A stretch of 64,000 bases of DNA from Microtetraspora malaysiensis (lineage in GTDB: Bacteria > Actinomycetota > Actinomycetes > Streptosporangiales > Streptosporangiaceae): the NCBI RefSeq assembly GCF_001528665.1, contig NZ_BBYJ01000013.1:118422-182421 (forward strand), written 5' to 3'. Shown here one piece after another: positions 1-7,578 of this stretch. The notes under the pieces were generated by a model. The model searched no databases. It was not told the origin of the DNA and worked only from the letters and a program-made list of their open reading frames with translations. Position 1 is the first letter of the stretch, and each line of letters starts with the position of its first letter. Both the position numbers and the translations under genes were made by a program.

Positions 1-582
1 ACCTTCCACCAGGTCGGGCCCGCCGACCTGGAGCGCGACCGCCCGGCGCCGATCGGCATGGCGGCCGGCGGCGACACCGTGTGGGCGCTCACGAGCGAGG
101 GCGACCGGGCCGGGCCGGGCGAGGAGGGCGAGCTGTGGGTGGAGGGGCCCACGGTGATGCTCGGCTACTGGGGGCGCGACCCGCAGAAGGGGCCCTATCC
201 CACGGGTGACATCGTCCGGGTGCTGCCGGACGGCGGCTTCGACTACCTCGGCAGGCGCGACCACCTGGTGAAAGTGCGCGGGTGCCGGGTGGAGCTGGGC
301 GACGTCGAGGCGGCGCTGGCCGCCCACCCGGAGGTCGACGAGGCCGCGGTGATCGTCGTGGGGGACGGCGATGACGCACGGCTGGAGGCGTTCGTGGTGC
401 CGGTGAGCGGCCGGGCGCCGGGGCTGCTGGCGCTCAAGCGGCACAGCGCGGAGCGCCTTCCTCCTTACATGATCGCCGATCGGATCCACCTGGTGGCCGG
501 GCTGCCCCGCACCGGGAACGGAAAAGTCGACCGCGCCGCACTCGGCCGGCGAGCCAATCACCACCCCGCCGCCGGGCGGTAG
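1..582 (+). CDS. Adenylation (AMP-ligase) domain protein, 3' part only
   Basis: The frame is open from the first base, so the gene begins outside the window; about 193 residues of the C-terminal half are present. They include the A7-like YPTGD motif, the A8 hinge region (DYLGRRDHLVKVRG followed by VELGDVEAAL) and the A10 lysine in GNGKVDR, the usual order for an amino acid- or acyl-activating NRPS-type enzyme. No carrier domain is attached; the protein stops just after A10. A separate carrier protein starts 16 bases downstream behind an AGGAAGGGA ribosome site, so the two likely work as a split loading pair that parks an activated acid or amino acid on the carrier. The specificity pocket lies upstream of the window, so the substrate cannot be read. 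Confidence 0.85.
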   Translation, partial: TFHQVGPADLERDRPAPIGMAAGGDTVWALTSEGDRAGPGEEGELWVEGPTVMLGYWGRDPQKGPYPTGDIVRVLPDGGFDYLGRRDHLVKVRGCRVELGDVEAALAAHPEVDEAAVIVVGDGDDARLEAFVVPVSGRAPGLLALKRHSAERLPPYMIADRIHLVAGLPRTGNGKVDRAALGRRANHHPAAGR

Positions 583-598
583 CAGGAAGGGAAGCAAG

Positions 599-871
599 GT
601 GGCCGACGACCAGATCGTGTCCGACCTCCTGGTGTTCATCCGCACGCAGTTCCTCGACGGCGATCCCGCGGGCGAGCTGACCGACCAGACGCCGCTGCTC
701 GCGTGGGGCGTGCTCGATTCGTTCAAGACCGCCAGGCTCGTCGGCTTCATCCACGACGAGCTCGGTTCCCAGATCCCGCCGGATCAGCTCAACGCCTCGA
801 ACTTCCAGGACGTGCGCAGCATCGCGGAGCTGGTCCGCTCCAACGGCGGCCAGGCGAAGGCCGCCCAGTGA
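599..871 (+). CDS. Stand-alone acyl/peptidyl carrier protein
   Basis: A 90-residue protein with the four-helix carrier layout. The likely phosphopantetheine serine is in VLDSFKTARLV, followed by the helix II/III pattern HDELGSQIPPDQLNASNFQ. The GTG start is supported by AGGAAGGGA 7-16 bases upstream. It follows a free adenylation protein and its stop overlaps the GTG of an alpha/beta hydrolase (GTGA), so loading, modification and release on this carrier are probably co-translated. The divergent-strand P450 and type II thioesterase just downstream fit the known scheme in which an amino acid is oxidised while bound to a free carrier. Whether it carries an amino acid or an acyl group is not decided by the sequence. 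Confidence 0.88.
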   Translation: MADDQIVSDLLVFIRTQFLDGDPAGELTDQTPLLAWGVLDSFKTARLVGFIHDELGSQIPPDQLNASNFQDVRSIAELVRSNGGQAKAAQ

Positions 872-1758
872 GCGGTTCGCCTGAGCGCGGGCCGGGCGGC
901 AGCATGACTCAGGATCTCGGCTCCGTCGCCGATTCCGGGACGTCCCACTACGTCGACCTGCCCGCGGGCCGGTTCCACTACCGGAGGTGGGCGCCGGAGG
1001 TCCCGGCTCCCAGCGCGGTCCTGGTGCACGGCAACGGCGGCACCTGGGCTACATGGGCCCGCGTCGGGGCGGCGCTGGGCGCGGCGGGGATGGACGTGCT
1101 CGCCGTCGACCTGCGTGGCAGCGGCGCCAGCGTCCGACCGCCCGCCGGGTCGTACGGCCTGCGCGAGGTCGCCGGCGACCTGGACGACTTCCTCCGCGCC
1201 CTGCGCGTCCACGCTCCCCTGCTGATCGGGCACTGCTGGGGCGGCGCGGCGGCGCTCGCCCTGGCGACCGGCGCGGTGGCCGACCGGGTGCCGCCGGTGC
1301 TGAGCGGCCTGGTGCTGGAGGAGCTGCCGCCCGACATGGCGGCCACGGCGACCCAGCCGGTGGTGCGCGACTTCCTGCGGATGATGCGCAGCTCGCCGGA
1401 GTACGTGGCGAAGTGGGTGGACCTGGTCTGCCGCGACTGGCATCCGGTCGACCGGGAGAGCCTGCTGGAGGAGCTGCGCGGGGCCGACGTGCAGGTCTAC
1501 CTCAGCGCAATCGACGAGGGCGCCGCCGCGGGCCCGCTGCTCCCGCTCCTGGCGCGGGTGAAGGTTCCGGCGCTCGTCCTGCGCGGCGATCCGCGGCGCG
1601 GCGGCATGCTGAGCGACGCGGACTGGCAGCTCGCCCGCGAGTGCCTGCCGGGCCACTGCGTCGCGGGCGAGCTTCCGGGCAGCGGGCACGAGCTCCACCG
1701 CGGCGACTTCGCCGGGTTCATGCGCCTGGTGCGGGAGCTCCTGGCCACCGTGGCGTGA
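868..1758 (+). CDS. Alpha/beta hydrolase with a cysteine nucleophile elbow
   Basis: About 296 residues from GTG 868 (overlapping the carrier stop as GTGA) or 284 from ATG 904. The alpha/beta hydrolase fold is clear: the oxyanion-loop motif LVHGNGG near residue 52, the nucleophile elbow GHCWGG with Cys about 123, an acid candidate Asp in LRGDP about 241 and the base His in GSGHEL about 274 (numbering from 868). Most relatives have Ser in the elbow; Cys is uncommon and is seen in some dienelactone-hydrolase-like and thioesterase-like enzymes. Position after an A protein and a carrier suggests hydrolysis or transfer of a carrier-bound acyl group. It could also be an unrelated ester hydrolase. 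Confidence 0.85.
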   Translation: MSGSPERGPGGSMTQDLGSVADSGTSHYVDLPAGRFHYRRWAPEVPAPSAVLVHGNGGTWATWARVGAALGAAGMDVLAVDLRGSGASVRPPAGSYGLREVAGDLDDFLRALRVHAPLLIGHCWGGAAALALATGAVADRVPPVLSGLVLEELPPDMAATATQPVVRDFLRMMRSSPEYVAKWVDLVCRDWHPVDRESLLEELRGADVQVYLSAIDEGAAAGPLLPLLARVKVPALVLRGDPRRGGMLSDADWQLARECLPGHCVAGELPGSGHELHRGDFAGFMRLVRELLATVA

Positions 1759-1764
1759 GGGATG

Positions 1765-2970
1765 TCAGGTGAACACCACGGGCAGGGTGCTGTAGCCGTA
1801 CAGGAAGTTGGAGTAGATCCGGCGCGGCTTGCCCGCCGGCGTCATCTCGGTGACCGACTCCCGCAGCGCCTCCAGCAGGATCCTCAGTTCGAGCCTGCCG
1901 AGCTGGGCGCCGACGCAGAAGTGCGGCCCGTACCCGAAGGCGAGGTGGCGGTTCGGCCGCCGTGCGGGGTCGAAGGTCTCGGGTGAGGGGAAGACCGTCT
2001 CGTCGCGGTCGGCGGAGCTGTTCCACAGCGTCACGATGTCGCCTTCGGCGATGCGGTGGCCACCGACCTCGGCCTCGGCCCTGGCCCGCCGCCCGACATG
2101 CATCGCCGGGGTGGTCCAGCGCAGGATCTCCTCGACCGTGGAGTCCACGCCGACCTCGCCGTCCCGCACCCGGCGCCAGGCCTCGGGCCGCTCGCAGAAG
2201 GCCAGCACCCCGCAGACGGCGGACATCCGGCTCGACTCGTCCCCGCCGATGAGCAGGCTGTAGCAGTTGTAGACGATCTCCTCGTCGCTCAGCGGCTCCC
2301 CGTCCTCCGGCCGGTGCGCGACCAGCTCGGTGACCACGTCGGTCCCGGCCCGCTCGCGGCGCTCCTGCACCAGGTCGCTGAGATACAGGAGGATCTCGCC
2401 GCGGGCGAGCTGGGCGTCGGCCTCGGTCGTGCCGGCGATGTCGGAGCTCAGCGCCTGCTTGTTCCACTCCAGCAGCTCGGCGCGGTCGCCTGCCGGAATG
2501 CCCATCAGGTCGCAGATCGTGCCCATCGGCAGCCGTTCGGCGATCTCGGTGGCGAAGTCGAACGGCCGGCCCGAGGTCATCGCCCGCACCAGCTCGCCGG
2601 TGCGGGCCCGCAGCGGCTCCGCCAGGGCGTTCATCGTCCTGGGCCGCAGCGCGTCGACGAGCGCGGTGCGCAGGCGCCGGTGGCGCGGCCCGTCGGTGAC
2701 CGCCAGCATGGCGCCCGCGGCCGAGTCGCCACCCGCCATCAGCGTGGACAGCACGTTGCCGCCGTCGGAGCCGAACCGGGGATCCTTGTAGGCGGCGACC
2801 ACATCCGCGTACCGGGTCAGCACCCAGAACCCGTGCGGATGCCGAAATATCGGGCTCTGGTGACGCAGGCTCCGCCACAGGGACGTCAGGTCGTAGTCGA
2901 CGAACGTGTTCGGATCGAGCAGGTCGATCTCGCGCAGCTCGCGGACGCTCAGCTCGGCAGCGTCGATCAC
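1765..2970 (-). CDS. Cytochrome P450 (carrier-bound amino acid hydroxylase type)
   Basis: 401 residues. Heme signature FGYGPHFCVGAQLGRLE, ExxR in EEILRW, and an I-helix reading LLIGGDESSR, where GGDES replaces the common AGxET but keeps an acid and a hydroxyl residue. C-helix DGPRHRRLR is normal. It starts with GTG inside the stop of the thioesterase gene (GTGA, 2967-2970), so the two are translationally coupled. P450s that beta-hydroxylate carrier-bound amino acids (NikQ and OxyD types) are commonly encoded with a free A domain, a carrier and a type II thioesterase, the set present here. The role as a beta-hydroxylase is inferred from this context. Confidence 0.93.
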   Translation of the reverse strand: MIDAAELSVRELREIDLLDPNTFVDYDLTSLWRSLRHQSPIFRHPHGFWVLTRYADVVAAYKDPRFGSDGGNVLSTLMAGGDSAAGAMLAVTDGPRHRRLRTALVDALRPRTMNALAEPLRARTGELVRAMTSGRPFDFATEIAERLPMGTICDLMGIPAGDRAELLEWNKQALSSDIAGTTEADAQLARGEILLYLSDLVQERRERAGTDVVTELVAHRPEDGEPLSDEEIVYNCYSLLIGGDESSRMSAVCGVLAFCERPEAWRRVRDGEVGVDSTVEEILRWTTPAMHVGRRARAEAEVGGHRIAEGDIVTLWNSSADRDETVFPSPETFDPARRPNRHLAFGYGPHFCVGAQLGRLELRILLEALRESVTEMTPAGKPRRIYSNFLYGYSTLPVVFT

Positions 2971-3755
2971 GGGGTGCCCCCGGACGTGGACGACCGCGCG
3001 CCGCCCCCGCCGGCGCGGGGCGACGGGGAGCGCAGCGCCGCCAGCTGCCCTGCCACCTGCGCGGCGATGGCGGGGACGTGGTCGGCCAGGTAGAAGTGGC
3101 CGCCGGGGAACACCCGGACGGTGAACTCCGCGGCGGTGTACTCCCGCCAGGCCTCGATCGAGGCGGCCGGCAGGTCCGCGTCGTCCTCGCCCAGCAGGAC
3201 CGTGATCGGACAGGGCAGCCGGGTAGGGCTGGGCCGGTAGTCGGCATCGGCGTGGAAGTCGGCGCGCAGTATCGGCGTCAGCAACTCGCGCCACTCGGGG
3301 GCGGCCGCGATCTCCGGCGGCGTCCCGCCGAGCCGTTCCATCTCCTGCCAGATCGCCGCGTCGGTGCGCGGCGGCCGGACCCGTTCGAGGTCGTGGTGCG
3401 GGGCACCTCTGGCGGAGATGTAGACGGCCAGCGGCGGCGTGCCGGCGGCGCTCAGCCGTACCGCCGCCTCGAAGGCGACGGCGGCGCCGAAGCTGTGCCC
3501 GAACAGGATCAGCCCCGGCAGGTCCGCCACCTCGGCGGCAAGCAGGGCGCTCAGCTCGTGCACGTCGTCCAGGCACGACTCGTCGAGCCGGTCGCCGTGG
3601 CCCGGGTACTGCACGGGCACGACTTGGATATCAGGGGGGAAACAGGTCGGCCAGCTCCGGAAGAACGCGGCCGTCCCGCCCGCGTGCGGGCAACAGACCA
3701 ACGACGCGGCGCGCCCGGACGGCTCGCCCAGGGGCCTCAGGCTGCCGTTACACAC
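2967..3755 (-). CDS. Type II thioesterase
   Basis: About 262 residues from GTG 3755; an earlier in-frame GTG at 3788 would add 11. The shorter form places the family's CCPHAGG loop at the usual distance from the N-terminus. Catalytic triad: Ser in GHSFGA, Asp in LLGEDDADLP, His in PGGHFYL. Type II thioesterases remove stalled acyl groups from carriers or release a finished carrier-bound building block. The downstream P450 overlaps it by four bases, suggesting that it may unload the oxidised product from the carrier at 599-871 as well as perform editing. The region to 3892 is a short divergent promoter space. Confidence 0.93.
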   Translation of the reverse strand: MCNGSLRPLGEPSGRAASLVCCPHAGGTAAFFRSWPTCFPPDIQVVPVQYPGHGDRLDESCLDDVHELSALLAAEVADLPGLILFGHSFGAAVAFEAAVRLSAAGTPPLAVYISARGAPHHDLERVRPPRTDAAIWQEMERLGGTPPEIAAAPEWRELLTPILRADFHADADYRPSPTRLPCPITVLLGEDDADLPAASIEAWREYTAAEFTVRVFPGGHFYLADHVPAIAAQVAGQLAALRSPSPRAGGGGARSSTSGGTP

Positions 3756-3891
3756 GGTCGCATTCCAGCAGGATCGGCCGCCCGCCACAATGCCCGCCCG
3801 TCCGCCCGCTCATCCGCCTCGCTCATCCGCCCGCCTGTCCACGCCGGCGTCCCCGACAGCGGGGCGTGCTCGACCATAGGGTGTGCTCGAC

Positions 3892-4776
3892 ATGGACCTC
3901 GACAGGGACGCCGCGCCGCCCGCCGGCGGCGCGACCCCGGCGCGCCTGCACCAGCCGGGCACCGACCGCCTGTGGGGCGAGTCGTGGTATTTCGACTTCG
4001 CCGCGGCCGACGGCACCGCGGGCGGTTTCGTGCGGGTCGGCGACTATCCCCTGCTCGGACGGCGCTGGTACTGGGCCTACGTCGTGGCGGGTGACCGCGC
4101 GACGGGATACGCGCTGGAGGTGCCGCTGACCGACGGCCGCGACCTGCCGTGGACGGCGGACGATCCGGCGCTGCGGTTCCGGGTCGAGCCGGGAGACGGC
4201 GGCTGGCGCCTGACCGCAGGCGGCGACGGGTTCGGGCTGGATCTCACCTGGCGGGAGCAGGCTCCCCCGTACGGCTACGCGCGCGGCAGCCGGATGGAGC
4301 AGTCCGGCTGGGCGGTCGGCGAGGTCGCCCTCGGCGGCGCCGCGTTCCCGGTGGAGGGCCCGGGCCAGCGGGATCACTCCTGGGGGGTTCGCGACTGGTG
4401 GCGGATCGGCTGGACCTGGTGCGCGGGCCGGCTCTCCGACGGCACCCGCTTCCAGGCCACCCACCTGGACGCCCGCGGCCGGATCCCGCCCGACGGCTAC
4501 CTCCTGGCGCCGGGCGACTCGCCGCGGCCCGTCGACGACGTGGTCGCCGGCGCGGACTCGCTGCGGATGAACGGCACCGTGCTGGAGTTCTCCGACATCG
4601 CGCACGTCACGATCGAGCTGCGCGCTCCCGATGGCAGGCTGAGCCGGCTGCGGCGGGCGATGACCAGGGTGCGGGCCGTCACCGAACCGGCCGGCAGGGA
4701 ACGGGACGACGCCGTACGGCACGGGATCGGGTGGCGGGAGCGCAACGTGCCGCAGCGCCAGGGGCGGCACGCCTGA
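3892..4776 (+). CDS. AttH/CrtC-like lipocalin-type protein (DUF7064/DUF7065)
   Basis: 294 residues from ATG 3892 (a GTG at 3883 is in frame). The hallmark GQRDHSWGVRDWW near residue 160 and many beta-strand Trp-rich segments (WYFDFAAADG, RRWYWAYV, DWWRIGWTW) match the double beta-barrel family that includes AttH and hydroxyneurosporene synthase CrtC. Some members hydrate double bonds or rearrange hydrophobic small molecules; many in natural-product clusters have no assigned activity. No signal peptide is seen. A hairpin terminator overlaps its stop codon, so it is probably transcribed alone from the divergent promoter shared with the thioesterase. The function is not known. Confidence 0.8.
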   Translation: MDLDRDAAPPAGGATPARLHQPGTDRLWGESWYFDFAAADGTAGGFVRVGDYPLLGRRWYWAYVVAGDRATGYALEVPLTDGRDLPWTADDPALRFRVEPGDGGWRLTAGGDGFGLDLTWREQAPPYGYARGSRMEQSGWAVGEVALGGAAFPVEGPGQRDHSWGVRDWWRIGWTWCAGRLSDGTRFQATHLDARGRIPPDGYLLAPGDSPRPVDDVVAGADSLRMNGTVLEFSDIAHVTIELRAPDGRLSRLRRAMTRVRAVTEPAGRERDDAVRHGIGWRERNVPQRQGRHA

Positions 4777-4795
4777 GTGAGGCATTTCCTCACTC
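4775..4795 (+). terminator. Hairpin terminator after the AttH-like gene
   Basis: GAGTGAGG, five-base loop CATTT, then CCTCACTC: a perfect 8-bp stem beginning inside the stop codon. It lies between convergent genes, so it may serve both directions. No long T-run follows, as is usual in high-GC actinomycetes. Confidence 0.7.
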
Positions 4796-4844
4796 GCGCG
4801 CCGCGGGCACCCCGCGCCGCCCCTTCAGGCAGCCGCCTCGCCGC

Positions 4845-5948
4845 TCAGCTGGCCGGGCCGTGGATGCGGCCCTGCGTCCTGGTCAGGGCCTGGCCGGAGC
4901 CGCCCCAGCGGGCCTGGATCAGCTCGGCGGCAATCGCCACCGCCGTCTCCTCCGGCGTCCGCGCGTGCAGGTCCAGCCCGATGGGCGAGCGCAGCCGGGC
5001 CAACTGCTCCTCGCTCATCCCGGCCTCCTTCAGCCTGGCCGTGCGGTCGTCGTGCGTGCGCCTGCTGCCCATCGCGCCGATGTAACCGGCGGGGGTACGC
5101 AGCGCGACCTGCAGCAGCGGCACGTCGAACTTCGGGTCGTGGGTGAGCACGCAGATCGCGGTCCGCTCGTCCACGGTGAGGTCCTTGAGGTAGTCGTGCG
5201 GCCAGCGGACCACGACCTCGTCGGCGTCGGGAAAGCGCTTGGCCGTGGCGAATACCCCGCGCGCGTCGCACACGGTCACGTGATAGCCCAGGAACTTGCC
5301 GACCCGCGCGACGGCCGCCGCGAAGTCGATGGCGCCGAACACCAGCATCCGCGGCGGCGGCGCGAACGCCTGCACGAACACCGCGACCTCCTCCATCCGG
5401 CGCTGGCCCTCCAGCCCGTAGCGGCGCTGCCCGGTGATGCCCTGGGCCAGCATGCCCCTGGCGTCGTCGTCGATGGCGTAGTCCAGCCCGGACGACCCCA
5501 GCGAGCCCGAGGCGCGGTCGCCCCAGATCACCCGCCGTGAGCCGATCTTCCCCTCGCCGCCGACGACGGTCGCCACCGCGACCGGCTCACGCGCCTCCAC
5601 CGACTCGGCGATCTCGCGCAGCTCGGGGAAGGTCTGCCTGTTCACCTGCTCCACGTACACGTGCAGGATCCCGCCGCAGGTCAGGCCGACGGCGAACGCG
5701 TCGTCGTCGCTGTAGCCGAACTCCTCGTACGACGGCTCACCGGTCTCGACGACCTGCTTCGCGATCTCGAAGACCGCCCCTTCCACGCACCCGCCGGAGA
5801 CGCTGCCGACGACCTCGTCCTGCGCCGAGACCGCCATCGCCGCGCCCGGCTGCCGTGGCGCGCTGCGGAAGGTGTTGACGACGGTCGCCAGCCCGAACGT
5901 CGTACCGCCGTCATACCATTCGAGGATTTGATCGAGGACGTCACGCAT
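4845..5948 (-). CDS. XdhC-family molybdenum cofactor maturation protein
   Basis: 367 residues from ATG 5948. The N-terminal XdhC/CoxI part includes SVSGGCVEGAVFE and GLTCGGILHVYVE with the conserved cysteines; the C-terminal Rossmann-type XdhC_C part includes RMLVFGAIDFAAAVARVGKF, VLTHDPKFD and IGAMGSRRTHDDR. Family members bind and sulfurate molybdenum cofactor and insert it into xanthine-dehydrogenase-type hydroxylases. The client is almost surely the molybdenum hydroxylase encoded at 7511-11132. It is transcribed divergently from a GMC oxidoreductase, with only about 80 bases between their starts. Confidence 0.92.
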   Translation of the reverse strand: MRDVLDQILEWYDGGTTFGLATVVNTFRSAPRQPGAAMAVSAQDEVVGSVSGGCVEGAVFEIAKQVVETGEPSYEEFGYSDDDAFAVGLTCGGILHVYVEQVNRQTFPELREIAESVEAREPVAVATVVGGEGKIGSRRVIWGDRASGSLGSSGLDYAIDDDARGMLAQGITGQRRYGLEGQRRMEEVAVFVQAFAPPPRMLVFGAIDFAAAVARVGKFLGYHVTVCDARGVFATAKRFPDADEVVVRWPHDYLKDLTVDERTAICVLTHDPKFDVPLLQVALRTPAGYIGAMGSRRTHDDRTARLKEAGMSEEQLARLRSPIGLDLHARTPEETAVAIAAELIQARWGGSGQALTRTQGRIHGPAS

Positions 5949-6027
5949 GGTGGGGGTTCCCTTCGCGCGGCAAGGGGCTGCTCTCACGTATCGCGGTCAG
6001 TCTGGTCCGCGCGGCGCTTCCGGCGCC

Positions 6028-7578
6028 ATGATGGGCGGCGTGCCTGCGGGAGACTGCGCGGTTCCGCGTTCCGCCGACGTCGTGGTAGTGGGCGCCGGCG
6101 CGGCGGGCGCTGTGGTCGCCGCCCGGTTGTCGGCCTCGGGCGCGGACGAGGTCCTGCTGGTGGAGGCCGGGGAGGATTACCGCAGCGCCGACACTCCGCG
6201 CGCCGTACGGGGCGCCGACATCGGCCGCGCGCTGGCGGCGCGCGCGCTGCGCTGGCCGGAGCTGCCGGCTCGGCTCACGCCGGAGCAGCCGCTGCGGCCC
6301 TACGTGTGCGGGCGGGGCGCGGGCGGCAGCTCGGCGATCAACGGCCAGCTCGCGGTCCGCGGCACCAGGGCCGACTTCGACGCCTGGGTGCGCGCGGGCT
6401 GCTCCGGCTGGTCCTGGCCCGAGGTGCGGGCGCTGTTCGCCGCGCTCGAACGGGACCTGGACTTCGGCGACGAGCCGGGCCACGGTGCGCGCGGCCCGGT
6501 GCCGGTCTCCCGGCGGCCCATGGGCGTACGCGGTCCGGTCAGCGCCGCGCTGCATGAGGCCGCGACCGGCCTCGGCCATGCCGAGCACCCCGACCTCAAC
6601 GCCGAAGGCGCGACCGGGATCAGCCCGACCGCCTGGCATCGAAGGGACGGCGTGCGCGCCTCCAGCAACGACAGCTTCCTCGAACCGGCCAGGGACCGCC
6701 CACGCCTGCGGGTCGCCGGGCGGCACACGGTGTCGCGGGTGCTGTTCTCCTCCGGCCGGGTCAGCGGCGTCGAGCTGGCGGGCGACGGGCACCGCGAGGT
6801 GGTCGCCGCCCCGGCGGTGGTGCTGTGCGCCGGCGCGGTGCACTCCCCCGCCATCCTGATGCGCTCGGGAGTCGGCCCGGACGACCATCTCGCCGCGCTG
6901 GGCATCGAAGTCGTCGCCGCGCTGCCCGGCGTCGGGGCCGGGCTGGGCGAGCACCCCGCGGCGTTGCTGGACCTGCGGCTGACCGCCGCCGCCTCCGCGC
7001 TGGCCGCGCGGGCCGACTCCGGCTGCTACCTGCTGCGCCTGCCCTCAGGGCCGGGCCACGCCGACGACCTGCAGATCCTCCCGATGGACCGGACGGCGGG
7101 GCCCGGAGCGGGCGGGCTGCTGGTCTCGCTCATGCGGCCGGAGTCCACCGGCAGCGTGCGGCTGCGCAGCCCGGACCCGGCCGACCACCCGCTGCTCGAC
7201 CTGCGGCTGCTGGCTGACCGCCGGGACCTGGAGCGGCTGGGCCGGGCCGTACGGCACGCCGCCGAGCTGCTGGCCCATCCCGCCTTCCGCGAGGTCGCGG
7301 ACGGCGGCCCCGCGCGGCCGCCCGCCGACCTGGACGGGTGGCTGCGCGAGCGCTGCCGGGTGCTGTACCACCCCTCCGGCACCTGCCGGATGGGGCCCGA
7401 GGGCGAGCCGGGCAGCGTGGTGGACGAGGAGGGGCGCGTCCTCGGGGTGGAGGGGCTGTGGGTGGCGGACGCCGCGGTGATGCCGGTGCCGTGCGGCGTG
7501 CCGCCCTACCTCACGACGGTGATGGTGGCCGAGCGGCTGGCCGCGGCGATCGGGAGCCGGCTTCGGCGAACGCGGTGA
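6028..7578 (+). CDS. GMC-family FAD oxidoreductase
   Basis: 516 residues from ATG 6028. Near the N-terminus is the FAD-binding VVVVGAGAAGAVVAARL; GRGAGGSSAINGQLAVRGT matches GMC signature 1 and AGAVHSPAILMRSGVG matches signature 2. The active-site His is in YHPSGTCRMG and the C-terminal segment is VPPYLTTVMVAERLA. GMC enzymes oxidise alcohols to aldehydes with FAD; natural-product members act on hydroxymethyl groups or secondary alcohols. Its 3' end overlaps the convergent molybdenum hydroxylase gene by 68 bases. The substrate is unknown; an alcohol made by one of the P450s is possible. Confidence 0.92.
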   Translation: MMGGVPAGDCAVPRSADVVVVGAGAAGAVVAARLSASGADEVLLVEAGEDYRSADTPRAVRGADIGRALAARALRWPELPARLTPEQPLRPYVCGRGAGGSSAINGQLAVRGTRADFDAWVRAGCSGWSWPEVRALFAALERDLDFGDEPGHGARGPVPVSRRPMGVRGPVSAALHEAATGLGHAEHPDLNAEGATGISPTAWHRRDGVRASSNDSFLEPARDRPRLRVAGRHTVSRVLFSSGRVSGVELAGDGHREVVAAPAVVLCAGAVHSPAILMRSGVGPDDHLAALGIEVVAALPGVGAGLGEHPAALLDLRLTAAASALAARADSGCYLLRLPSGPGHADDLQILPMDRTAGPGAGGLLVSLMRPESTGSVRLRSPDPADHPLLDLRLLADRRDLERLGRAVRHAAELLAHPAFREVADGGPARPPADLDGWLRERCRVLYHPSGTCRMGPEGEPGSVVDEEGRVLGVEGLWVADAAVMPVPCGVPPYLTTVMVAERLAAAIGSRLRRTR

